A stretch of DNA of 7,798 bases, taken from positions 1-7,798 of the forward strand of contig JBARRR010000023.1 in NCBI GenBank assembly GCA_049644325.1, written 5' to 3'. The notes beneath the pieces were generated by a model. It was not told the origin of the DNA. It saw only the letters and a program-made list of their open reading frames with translations, and ran no database searches. The translations under genes and the position numbers were made by a program. Positions within the stretch are counted from its first letter, which is position 1. Every line of letters starts with the position of its first letter. This document shows, one piece after another, positions 1 to 5,005 of this stretch. Source of the DNA: DASZHA01 sp049644325. Its GTDB lineage: Bacteria; Chloroflexota; Dormibacteria; DASZGP01.

Positions 1-2
1 GT

Positions 3-728
3 CCCTCGCCTAGCCCCTCGGCCAGCCCTTCGCCGGCGCCGGTGCCGGCCCCGCAGTTCCTGGCGGCGGCGCTCGGCAGCGACTCAAAGACCCTCGTCTT
101 CGTGGTCAGTGACCCGCCCGGCGTCCCCGGCATCGTCAGCGTTCGCGTGATCAGCTCCGCGGCGCCGGTTGCCCCGGTTGCGGTTGAGGTCTGGAACGGC
201 CCCAAGGCGGCGGCGCCTGGTCGCTCCGAGATCAGGCTCCTTCCCAACGGCGACTTCGTGTTCTTCGTCCCCCAGCGTTTCGACCCTCCCGAGAAGAGCA
301 CGCGCCTGGTCGGCGTCGTGGTCCCCGGCGCGTCGCCAAAGGTCCCGCAGCTGGCGCCCGAGGAGCAGTTCATGGCCTCACTCCATGCCATGTGGCCTGA
401 GACCAAGGACTACCTGCTGCCCGACGACAAGCCCCAGCTCCAGGACCGGGTCCTGGGGCCCGGCGACCTGGTCGCGGGCCGGATCGACCGTGCCTTCAGC
501 TCGCCGCTGGGCGGTCGCACCATCCACCAGGTCGCCACCGGGCACGTCGGCGAATCGAACACCAATGTCCTCTGCGGGCTGGTCGACGACCTCTCGCCGG
601 CGGCCTTCTCGCCGGACGGAAAGACCCTCGCGGTGATCGACGGCGCCAACTCCGACCTGCTCGACGCGGGCGGTGGCCACGCCGGCGTTTTCCTGGTTCG
701 GGGCAGGGTGCTGGACTGGCGCGGCTAG
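3..728 (+). CDS. Unrecognised protein, 5' end cut by window edge (Pro/Ser linker, beta-propeller-like motif)
   Basis: The frame is open to the left edge, so the true start lies outside the window; 241 residues are visible. A GTG at 42 could serve as a start but sits inside a Pro/Ser/Ala-rich linker (PSPSPSASPSPAPVPAP) that runs in from the edge, so it is probably internal. Such a linker often joins a membrane anchor or lipidated N-terminus to an exported domain; that is inference. After it comes a beta-rich region, a middle part with WPETKDYLLPDD, and near visible residues 203-214 the motif SPDGKTLAVIDG, typical of a TolB/WD40-type propeller blade. Only one such blade is clear, so a full propeller is not shown. 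The protein ends with WRG at a TAG. About 107 bases and a likely promoter separate it from the respiratory genes, so it is probably a separate unit. I do not recognise the family. Confidence 0.7.
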   Translation, partial: PSPSPSASPSPAPVPAPQFLAAALGSDSKTLVFVVSDPPGVPGIVSVRVISSAAPVAPVAVEVWNGPKAAAPGRSEIRLLPNGDFVFFVPQRFDPPEKSTRLVGVVVPGASPKVPQLAPEEQFMASLHAMWPETKDYLLPDDKPQLQDRVLGPGDLVAGRIDRAFSSPLGGRTIHQVATGHVGESNTNVLCGLVDDLSPAAFSPDGKTLAVIDGANSDLLDAGGGHAGVFLVRGRVLDWRG

Positions 729-740
729 GCCGACTCCGAA

Positions 741-770
741 TTGACGGCAGAATTCCACAACAGGTACCCT
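741..770 (+). promoter_or_regulatory. Candidate sigma70-type promoter for the respiratory operon
   Basis: TTGACG at 741-746 matches five of six bases of the -35 consensus. After an 18-base spacer, TACCCT at 765-770 keeps the most important -10 positions (TA at the start, T at the end). Transcription would begin near 777 and give a leader of about 60 bases before the TTG start at 836. This is the only gap over 100 bases in the window and it precedes a closely spaced gene run, which fits an operon promoter. The -10 element is weak, so the call is tentative. Confidence 0.4.
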
Positions 771-802
771 TGCAGGCGTCCCGGCAACGTGCCACTGCAG
801 AC

Positions 803-823
803 TCGGCGGGCTGATTCCGCCGA
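803..823 (+). promoter_or_regulatory. Leader hairpin just upstream of the Rieske ribosome binding site
   Basis: TCGGCGG (803-809) and CCGCCGA (817-823) are perfectly complementary and would form a 7-bp, GC-rich stem with a 7-base loop. It ends three bases before the GGAG ribosome binding site at 827-830. No T-run follows, so it is not an intrinsic terminator. It could protect the 5' end of the mRNA or affect ribosome access; that role is inference, and in GC-rich DNA a stem of this size can arise by chance. Confidence 0.3.
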
Positions 824-826
824 TAT

Positions 827-830
827 GGAG
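827..830 (+). promoter_or_regulatory. Ribosome binding site deciding the TTG start of the Rieske gene
   Basis: GGAG lies five bases before TTG at 836. No ATG or GTG at good spacing competes, and the resulting protein begins with a sensible acidic/basic N-terminus before its twin-arginine motif, so TTG is taken as the start. Confidence 0.6.
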
Positions 831-835
831 AAAGA

Positions 836-1354
836 TTGAGCACGGCATCCACAGATCCCTTCGATTGGCGAGATGAGCTCAAGAAAGCCCTCGAGGAGAT
901 GCGGCATTTCACCCGCCGGGGCTTCTTCACCTTCGTCGGGGTCATCGTTTTCAGCGTTGCCAACATCGCCGCCCTGGTATTGAGCCTGCGCTTCGTCATC
1001 CCCAACGTCACATACGACCAGCCCCAGCTCTTCAAGGCCGGCGTGCCCGACGACTACCCGGTGGGCTCGACCACGATCTTCTCGGACAAGCGCGTCGCCC
1101 TCAACCGTGACCCCGACGGCTTCTACGCCATCAGCCTGATCTGCACCCACCTCGGCTGTACACCCCGCTGGTTCCAGAACGACGCGATGTTCCGCTGCCC
1201 ATGCCACGGATCCCGCTACCTTCGTAACGGGGTCCGTTTTTATGGGCCCGCCCCGCGGCCGATGGACAACGTGCAGGTGGGCCTGGCCCCCGACGGCAGC
1301 CTCTTCGTAGATCGGTCCAAGGTCATTGCCCGGACGACCCGGCAGCCAGTTTGA
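836..1354 (+). CDS. qcrA: Rieske [2Fe-2S] iron-sulfur subunit of quinol:cytochrome c reductase
   Basis: This 172-residue protein takes one electron from quinol at the Qo site and passes it to a c-type cytochrome. Both cluster-binding boxes are intact: CTHLGC at 103-108 and CPCHGS at 121-126. By family knowledge Cys103, His105, Cys121 and His124 bind the cluster and Cys108-Cys123 form the disulfide. Ser126 and Tyr128, whose hydrogen bonds raise the cluster potential in studied Rieske proteins, are both present. The Pro-loop appears as GPAPRP (137-142). The N-terminus has TRRGFF (Arg27-Arg28) followed by a hydrophobic segment to about residue 54, a Tat-type uncleaved anchor as usual for Rieske proteins. 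The start is TTG with GGAG five bases upstream. The cytochrome b gene follows after 14 bases. The length is normal for a b6f/menaquinol-type Rieske subunit. Confidence 0.95.
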   Translation: MSTASTDPFDWRDELKKALEEMRHFTRRGFFTFVGVIVFSVANIAALVLSLRFVIPNVTYDQPQLFKAGVPDDYPVGSTTIFSDKRVALNRDPDGFYAISLICTHLGCTPRWFQNDAMFRCPCHGSRYLRNGVRFYGPAPRPMDNVQVGLAPDGSLFVDRSKVIARTTRQPV

Positions 1355-1368
1355 GGATGAGGTAATCG

Positions 1369-2133
1369 ATGGCTCAGGACACCAGTAGGATGCAGTCGAT
1401 CCGGACGGGGATGCAGAAGGCTGCCGCACTTCCCATCGAGATCGGTGTCCAGCTGTGGAAGTCGGTGTTCCGCCATGGCCTCCCCCTCACCGACAAAATC
1501 GCCACCCGGACCGCCCTGACCAACTACTGGCTCCATGCGCATCCGCCCCGGATCCGCAAGAGCCACATGAAGTTCAGCTACACCTTCTGCCTCGGAGGCA
1601 TCAGCTTCTTCCTCTTCGTCCTGCTGACCGTGACCGGGCTCTTCCTGATGTTCTACTACGTGCCATCGGTGCAGTACGCGTACCAGAACATGAAGGACCT
1701 CCAGTACGCGGTCTCCTTCGGCATCGTGATGCGCAACCTCCATCGGTGGGGCGCCCACGCCATGGTCATCACCGTCTGGCTGCACATGTGCCGCGTCTTC
1801 TACACCGGCTCCTACAAGCCCCCGCGCGAGTTCAACTGGGGCATCGGCGTCACGCTTCTGCTGATGACCCTGCTGCTCAGCTTCACCGGCTACCTGCTCC
1901 CCTGGGACCAGCTCAGCCTGTGGGCGGTCACAGTGGGCACCAACATGGCCAAGTACGCCCCGGTCGCGGGCCCACAGACCAGGTTCTCGATGCTGGGGTC
2001 GTACACGGTAGGCAACGCCACGATCCTGCGCTTCTACGTTGCCCACGTCTTAGGGCTGCCACTGGTGGCAGCGATCGCGATGATGACCCACTTCTGGAGA
2101 GTCCGAAAAGACGGGTTCTCCGGGAACCTGTGA
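1369..2133 (+). CDS. qcrB: Cytochrome b6-type subunit of the reductase (N-terminal half of split cytochrome b, heme c_n cysteine present)
   Basis: This 254-residue membrane protein corresponds to the first four helices of cytochrome b and carries both b hemes across the membrane. The heme ligands can be placed by comparison with cytochrome b6: His125 (NLHRW) with His139, and His226 (RFYVAH) with His241 (MMTHFW). The second pair is 15 residues apart, the b6-type spacing rather than the 14 of mitochondrial cytochrome b. Cys74 in FCLGGIS matches Cys35 of chloroplast cytochrome b6, which binds the extra heme c_n (c_i) covalently; Bacillus-type QcrB has it as well. SFTGYLLPWDQ (171-181) and the C-terminal RKDGFSGNL are also b6-like. 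A basic, amphipathic N-terminal extension of about 35 residues precedes the core. ATG start with ATGAGG upstream at 1357-1362. Subunit IV follows after 9 bases. Confidence 0.95.
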   Translation: MAQDTSRMQSIRTGMQKAAALPIEIGVQLWKSVFRHGLPLTDKIATRTALTNYWLHAHPPRIRKSHMKFSYTFCLGGISFFLFVLLTVTGLFLMFYYVPSVQYAYQNMKDLQYAVSFGIVMRNLHRWGAHAMVITVWLHMCRVFYTGSYKPPREFNWGIGVTLLLMTLLLSFTGYLLPWDQLSLWAVTVGTNMAKYAPVAGPQTRFSMLGSYTVGNATILRFYVAHVLGLPLVAAIAMMTHFWRVRKDGFSGNL

Positions 2134-2142
2134 GGCAAGCAC

Positions 2143-2694
2143 ATGGCTGACGAGACCGACAGCACCCCAAGCCCTAACACTGCGAACGTTCCGGCCGCCG
2201 CCGCGACGGCTACGCCAGCTGCGCCGGCCAAGCCCGCGGCGCCGCCGGCACAGCGGCAGTCGCTGAAGAAGGACGCCGACACCAGCATCCCAAGCTTCCC
2301 GGCGCTGGTCTACCGGGAGTTCATCGCCTCGCTCGTGGTGGGCGTCGTCCTCACCGCCATCGCCCTGGTGGTGCAGTCGCCTCTGCAGCAGCTGGCCGAT
2401 CCGTCCATGACCCCGGACCCCAGCAAGGCGCCGTGGTACTTCCTCGGCCTCCAGGAGCTGCTCTCCCGCGTGCCGCCGATCACCGCCGGCGTGGCCTTTC
2501 CCACCTTCGTCATCGCGGGCCTGATCGCGATGCCATATCTCGATCGCAACCCCTCCCGTCACCCGCGTGACCGCAAGGTGGGGATCATTCTCTTCACCGG
2601 GTTCATCGTCTTCTCGGTCGCCTTCGCCCTGATCGGGACGTTTTTCCGCGGCCTGGAGTGGAAGTGGTACTGGGACGGCATTCTTGGGCGCTAG
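2143..2694 (+). CDS. petD: Subunit IV-type C-terminal half of split cytochrome b (APWY Qo motif)
   Basis: This 183-residue protein corresponds to PetD/subunit IV and completes the quinol oxidation site of the neighbouring b6-like protein. Residues 1-45 form an Ala/Pro-rich, probably cytoplasmic extension absent from chloroplast subunit IV. Three hydrophobic helices follow, at about 59-79, 113-132 and 146-168. The signature is ADPSMTPDPSKAPWYFLGLQ (85-104), aligning with the ef-loop of subunit IV; the usual PEWY reads APWY at 96-99, so the catalytic-loop glutamate is replaced by proline. There is no fused cytochrome c domain, unlike Bacillus QcrC, and the next gene encodes a separate cytochrome instead. 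ATG start with GAGG seven bases upstream, 9 bases after cytochrome b6. The symbol petD marks homology, not photosynthesis. Confidence 0.92.
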   Translation: MADETDSTPSPNTANVPAAAATATPAAPAKPAAPPAQRQSLKKDADTSIPSFPALVYREFIASLVVGVVLTAIALVVQSPLQQLADPSMTPDPSKAPWYFLGLQELLSRVPPITAGVAFPTFVIAGLIAMPYLDRNPSRHPRDRKVGIILFTGFIVFSVAFALIGTFFRGLEWKWYWDGILGR

Positions 2695-2723
2695 AAGGGC
2701 TTAGGGCAGGGGAGCCGGGCTAG

Positions 2724-3482
2724 TTGTCCAAGTTTTTCTTCCTCAGCTGCGCTGCCCTGATGGCGGTGCTCGCGGTGACCTTCTACCTTGACTACAACAA
2801 GGAGTGGAAGCCGTACGAGCTGGCCTACTACGACCACTTCAAGACCCCAACCCCGGTCGAGGAGGTCAAGCAGCTCAACCCCAAGGGTGCCAACGAGAAC
2901 GAGCGCTGCATCACCTGCCACGTCCCCGACATCGCTGTCATCGGCGGCAAGGTGGCGGCCCAGCGCATCCCCCTGATCATGCCCCAGAACCAGCGCAACC
3001 CCGTCGCTCACCCTGACCGGGTCACGGCGGAGATGGTCAAGACCTACGGGCTGCCATCGCAGTACGCCGACCAGCCCATCGATGTCACCGGCTGCATGGT
3101 CTGCCACAACGGCCAGGGACTCGCCACCGACAAGGAGGGCGCCCACCGCAACCTGATCGTCAACTACTTCGACACCGTCGACCGGGGCAGCGTGGTATTC
3201 AAGAACAATTGCGCCCAGTGCCACGGCCAGCAGGGTGAGGGCGGGATCGGGCCACCGCTGAACGACCAGCACCGGCTCGGCTTCTTCAACGACGACTACT
3301 ACTACGACTGCGTTTTCTACGGCGCCCTTTCGGAGCACCACCTCAAGTCGCAGATGCCGTCATGGGGTGCCAAGAACCTCTTCAGCAAGAACGCCGATGA
3401 GAACAAGGCCAAGGTCGACCTCATGGTCCACTGGGTCCGTCACTACCAGCAGCCGCTGACCTTCACACCTACTGGCCAGTGA
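2724..3482 (+). CDS. Membrane-anchored triheme c-type cytochrome
   Basis: This 252-residue protein has three CXXCH heme c attachment motifs: CITCH (62-66), CMVCH (124-128) and CAQCH (163-167). A hydrophobic stretch at about 4-20 after a Lys3 serves as an uncleaved anchor or export signal, putting the hemes on the outer face. The third heme sits in a class I cytochrome c-like domain: CAQCHGQQGEGGIGPPL, then a likely axial Met211 in SQMPSWG. The first two hemes lie in a region with candidate ligands such as His96 (NPVAHP), recalling multiheme cytochromes linked to other bacterial bc complexes. It follows subunit IV by 29 bases, in the place where Bacillus-type operons have a fused cytochrome c. 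I infer it takes electrons from the Rieske protein and may hand them to CuA of CoxB. Start TTG at 2724 with GGGGAG at 2709-2714; the later ATG at 2760 would delete most of the anchor. Confidence 0.9.
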   Translation: MSKFFFLSCAALMAVLAVTFYLDYNKEWKPYELAYYDHFKTPTPVEEVKQLNPKGANENERCITCHVPDIAVIGGKVAAQRIPLIMPQNQRNPVAHPDRVTAEMVKTYGLPSQYADQPIDVTGCMVCHNGQGLATDKEGAHRNLIVNYFDTVDRGSVVFKNNCAQCHGQQGEGGIGPPLNDQHRLGFFNDDYYYDCVFYGALSEHHLKSQMPSWGAKNLFSKNADENKAKVDLMVHWVRHYQQPLTFTPTGQ

Positions 3483-3664
3483 GCGACGGCGTCATCTTCC
3501 TGCTCGCGTTGGTCGTGACCGTGGTCATCTGCCTCGCCATCTATTTCGTACGGCGGGGGATGCGGAGCCAGGCGTGGAAGGACTTTCTTGGGATCGCGAT
3601 CGCATTCGTGGTGCTGGCGCTGGCAACCCTGACCATGATCATTGGGGAGCACGCCCTTGGTTAA
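3479..3664 (+). CDS. Small two-helix membrane protein, unknown function
   Basis: This 61-residue protein has two hydrophobic helices, about 4-24 and 36-55, joined by a basic loop with Arg25-Arg26 and Arg29. By the positive-inside rule both ends would face outward; that is prediction. The GTG start overlaps the TGA stop of the triheme cytochrome gene (GTGA), and no good ribosome binding site is visible, so translation is probably coupled to the cytochrome. It overlaps the lipoprotein gene at its 3' end. I do not recognise a family. Its position and coupling suggest a small accessory subunit of the reductase or of a reductase-oxidase supercomplex, but nothing in the sequence proves that. Confidence 0.75.
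   Translation: MSDGVIFLLALVVTVVICLAIYFVRRGMRSQAWKDFLGIAIAFVVLALATLTMIIGEHALG
3644..3649 (+). promoter_or_regulatory. Ribosome binding site deciding the lipoprotein start
   Basis: GGGGAG lies seven bases before TTG at 3657. A TTG at 3642 in the same frame overlaps this site and has no such signal of its own, so 3657 is preferred for the lipoprotein gene. Confidence 0.5.
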
Positions 3665-4178
3665 TCGGCTGACCGTGCCCACGCTCGCACTTGTCAGCGC
3701 GGCCCTGGTTTCTGCCTGCGGCGGTAGCGCCGGCTCCGGCGCCGCCGCCAACCTGGCCGACCCGGTAGCCACCGCCGAGGGCTACATGAAGGCGATCGAG
3801 GGTGGTAAGGCCGACGGCGGTCAGGAGTTCCTAGAGAACAACATCAACGACGGCATCCCGCTGACGGGGGCCACAAGCGTGTCCAAGTTCATGGCCGCCA
3901 ACAAGGGGGCCAAGTGGCAGGTCGCCACGGTGAACTACCCGCCCCCGGGCACGACCAACCCTGTGCCCACCAAGAAGGCGTGCACCGTCATCCCGCCGCA
4001 GGGTGGGCAGACCTGCATCGTCACCGTGCAGATCGACGTCAATGGCAAGCCCGCCTACTTCCACCTCACGACGGAGACGCGCTACGAGCCAGGTAAGTGG
4101 CACATCCTCGACGTCGACCAGGTGGATCAGAAGCCCGACAACCTCTTGCCTAGCGGCAACGAGGCCCACATCTCATAG
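3657..4178 (+). CDS. Putative lipoprotein, unknown function, in respiratory operon
   Basis: Starting at TTG 3657, the protein has 173 residues. A short signal peptide (Arg4, hydrophobic 5-20) ends in a lipobox, LVSAC, with Cys21 as the predicted lipidated residue, followed by a Gly/Ser/Ala-rich linker. The mature domain of about 130 residues has an early helix (TAEGYMKAIEGGKADGGQEF) and then several strands ending in GKWHILDVDQ. This helix-then-sheet pattern resembles small NTF2-like/DUF4878-type lipoproteins, a guess at fold only. Cys109 and Cys120 may form a disulfide. There is no CXXCH and no obvious copper-site motif, so it is not an evident electron carrier. It overlaps the preceding gene by 8 bases and lies 10 bases before the next. 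It may help assembly or stability of the complexes on the outer face. TTG at 3642 is an alternative start adding five residues. Confidence 0.75.
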   Translation: MVNRLTVPTLALVSAALVSACGGSAGSGAAANLADPVATAEGYMKAIEGGKADGGQEFLENNINDGIPLTGATSVSKFMAANKGAKWQVATVNYPPPGTTNPVPTKKACTVIPPQGGQTCIVTVQIDVNGKPAYFHLTTETRYEPGKWHILDVDQVDQKPDNLLPSGNEAHIS

Positions 4179-4181
4179 GAG
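4177..4181 (+). promoter_or_regulatory. Strong ribosome binding site for the 41-residue gene
   Basis: AGGAG overlaps the lipoprotein stop codon and lies seven bases before ATG at 4189. The near-ideal sequence and spacing are the main reason to believe the short gene that follows. Confidence 0.65.
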
Positions 4182-4188
4182 ATAAGAC

Positions 4189-4314
4189 ATGCTCGCCTTC
4201 ATCCCTGGACCAGAGCTGCTCGACATCACCACCGGCGACATGATCTTCGTCAGTTTCTGGGCGATTACCAGCCTGGTCATCGCGGCCATCTACGTCTACA
4301 AGATGCTGCAATGA
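4189..4314 (+). CDS. 41-residue single-helix membrane protein
   Basis: This short gene is easy to miss. It starts with ATG at 4189 after a well-placed AGGAG and ends at TGA 4312-4314, which overlaps the next gene's ATG at 4311 (ATGA). The product begins MLAFIPGPELLDITTGD, has a hydrophobic helix at about 18-38, and ends in KMLQ. The Lys suggests an N-out, C-in orientation. Size and shape resemble the tiny one-helix subunits of cytochrome b6f (PetG, PetL, PetN) or of terminal oxidases, but no sequence match is claimed. Its place between reductase and oxidase genes makes a small complex subunit plausible. With so short a sequence, conservation in related genomes is the real test. Confidence 0.7.
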   Translation: MLAFIPGPELLDITTGDMIFVSFWAITSLVIAAIYVYKMLQ

Positions 4315-4748
4315 GCGCGGTCGAGGGCGAGCGCATCGCGGTCCCGAGCCCCCGTCACAGGAACCCCAGGGTGGCGAGGGTGATCTCGATCATCCCGGGC
4401 CTCGGGCAGCTCTACTACGGGGCCCCGGTGCGAGCGGCCCAGTACTTCGCCGGCGTGGTGGTGCCCGCGGTCCTGGCGGCGCTGGTCTACAGCTACAGCT
4501 TCGACCTCGGCTTCCTGGGGGTCGGCCCGCTGGCAACGATGCTGCTCTTCCTTGTCTCGGAGCTGGTGGGGCTGACGCTGGTGATCACCTTCATCAGCTT
4601 CTGGATCGCGGCCAGCTGGGACGCCCGGCAGGGCACCATCGCCATCAACGAGGGACGTGCCTACGCGCCCAAGTGGTGGTACGTCAAGGTCAAGGAGTTC
4701 CTCTTCGACGACCCTGAGGAGGGCGAAGCCCAAGGAGACAGCCGATGA
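4311..4748 (+). CDS. Multi-pass membrane protein with PGLGQLYYG motif (TM2/DUF5683-like)
   Basis: This 145-residue protein has a basic N-terminal tail (Arg15, Arg17, Arg20, Arg23) leading to IIPGLGQLYYGAPVRAAQYF. The PGLGQLYYG part (29-37) resembles the motif at the first helix of TM2 and DUF5683-type proteins, whose function is mostly unknown. Hydrophobic helices follow at about 44-62, 66-85 and 88-102, then a conserved-looking SWDARQGTIAINEG segment and a charged, acidic C-terminal tail. The start ATG overlaps the stop of the 41-residue gene and its own stop overlaps the following start (ATGA both times), so translation is probably coupled on both sides. I infer a structural or assembly role near the oxidase. 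A stand-alone membrane protein unrelated to respiration is also possible. Confidence 0.8.
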   Translation: MSAVEGERIAVPSPRHRNPRVARVISIIPGLGQLYYGAPVRAAQYFAGVVVPAVLAALVYSYSFDLGFLGVGPLATMLLFLVSELVGLTLVITFISFWIAASWDARQGTIAINEGRAYAPKWWYVKVKEFLFDDPEEGEAQGDSR

Positions 4749-4975
4749 GCGAAACCACCACTCCGACCACGCCCGAGAGCGACACCGGCACCACCGAGGA
4801 TGCTCCCAGCAGCTTCCCGGTTCGCCTGCTGTACGCCGTCTACGGGGCGATGCAGGCCGACCTCGGCTGCATCATCGGCGCCATCGCATTCTTCGCGCTG
4901 ATCATCGGCTCGGCCGTCTTTGCCGCCCAGCTGACGCCGTGCACCTCGGCCGGCGGCATCCCCTGCGCGCCATAG
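4745..4975 (+). CDS. Small single-helix membrane protein with C-terminal cysteine pair
   Basis: This 76-residue protein has a Thr/Glu/Asp-rich N-terminal tail of about 22 residues, Arg27 at the membrane edge, a hydrophobic helix at about 39-62, and a short tail with Cys66 and Cys74 (CTSAGGIPC). A third cysteine, Cys42, is inside the helix. The C-terminal pair would be on the outer face if the tail with Arg27 is inside; it could form a disulfide or bind metal, which is inference. AAGGAGA at 4732-4738 lies six bases before the ATG, a good ribosome binding site, and the ATG overlaps the previous stop. It ends 30 bases before the GTG used here for coxB. I do not recognise the family; a small oxidase subunit or an assembly factor is possible. 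Confidence 0.75.
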   Translation: MSETTTPTTPESDTGTTEDAPSSFPVRLLYAVYGAMQADLGCIIGAIAFFALIIGSAVFAAQLTPCTSAGGIPCAP

Positions 4976-5005
4976 CACGATGAGCGCGCGGGGAAGGCGG
5001 GGGTT

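Noticed and set aside
42..44. GTG at 42 as the start of the first gene
   Set aside because: The same frame is open to the left edge and the Pro/Ser linker continues across this point, so it is more likely an internal valine.
722..732. CGGC-TAG-GCCG as a terminator after the first gene
   Set aside because: Only four base pairs with a three-base loop and no T-run; too weak to call.
1240..2046. A 268-codon open frame on the minus strand across Rieske and cytochrome b genes
   Set aside because: It is antisense to certain genes, with low-complexity charged composition and no recognisable motif.
2724..2780. Lipoprotein signal in the triheme cytochrome (FLSCA with Cys9)
   Set aside because: The n-region is only two residues before the hydrophobic part and the cysteine sits too early in it; a membrane anchor fits better.
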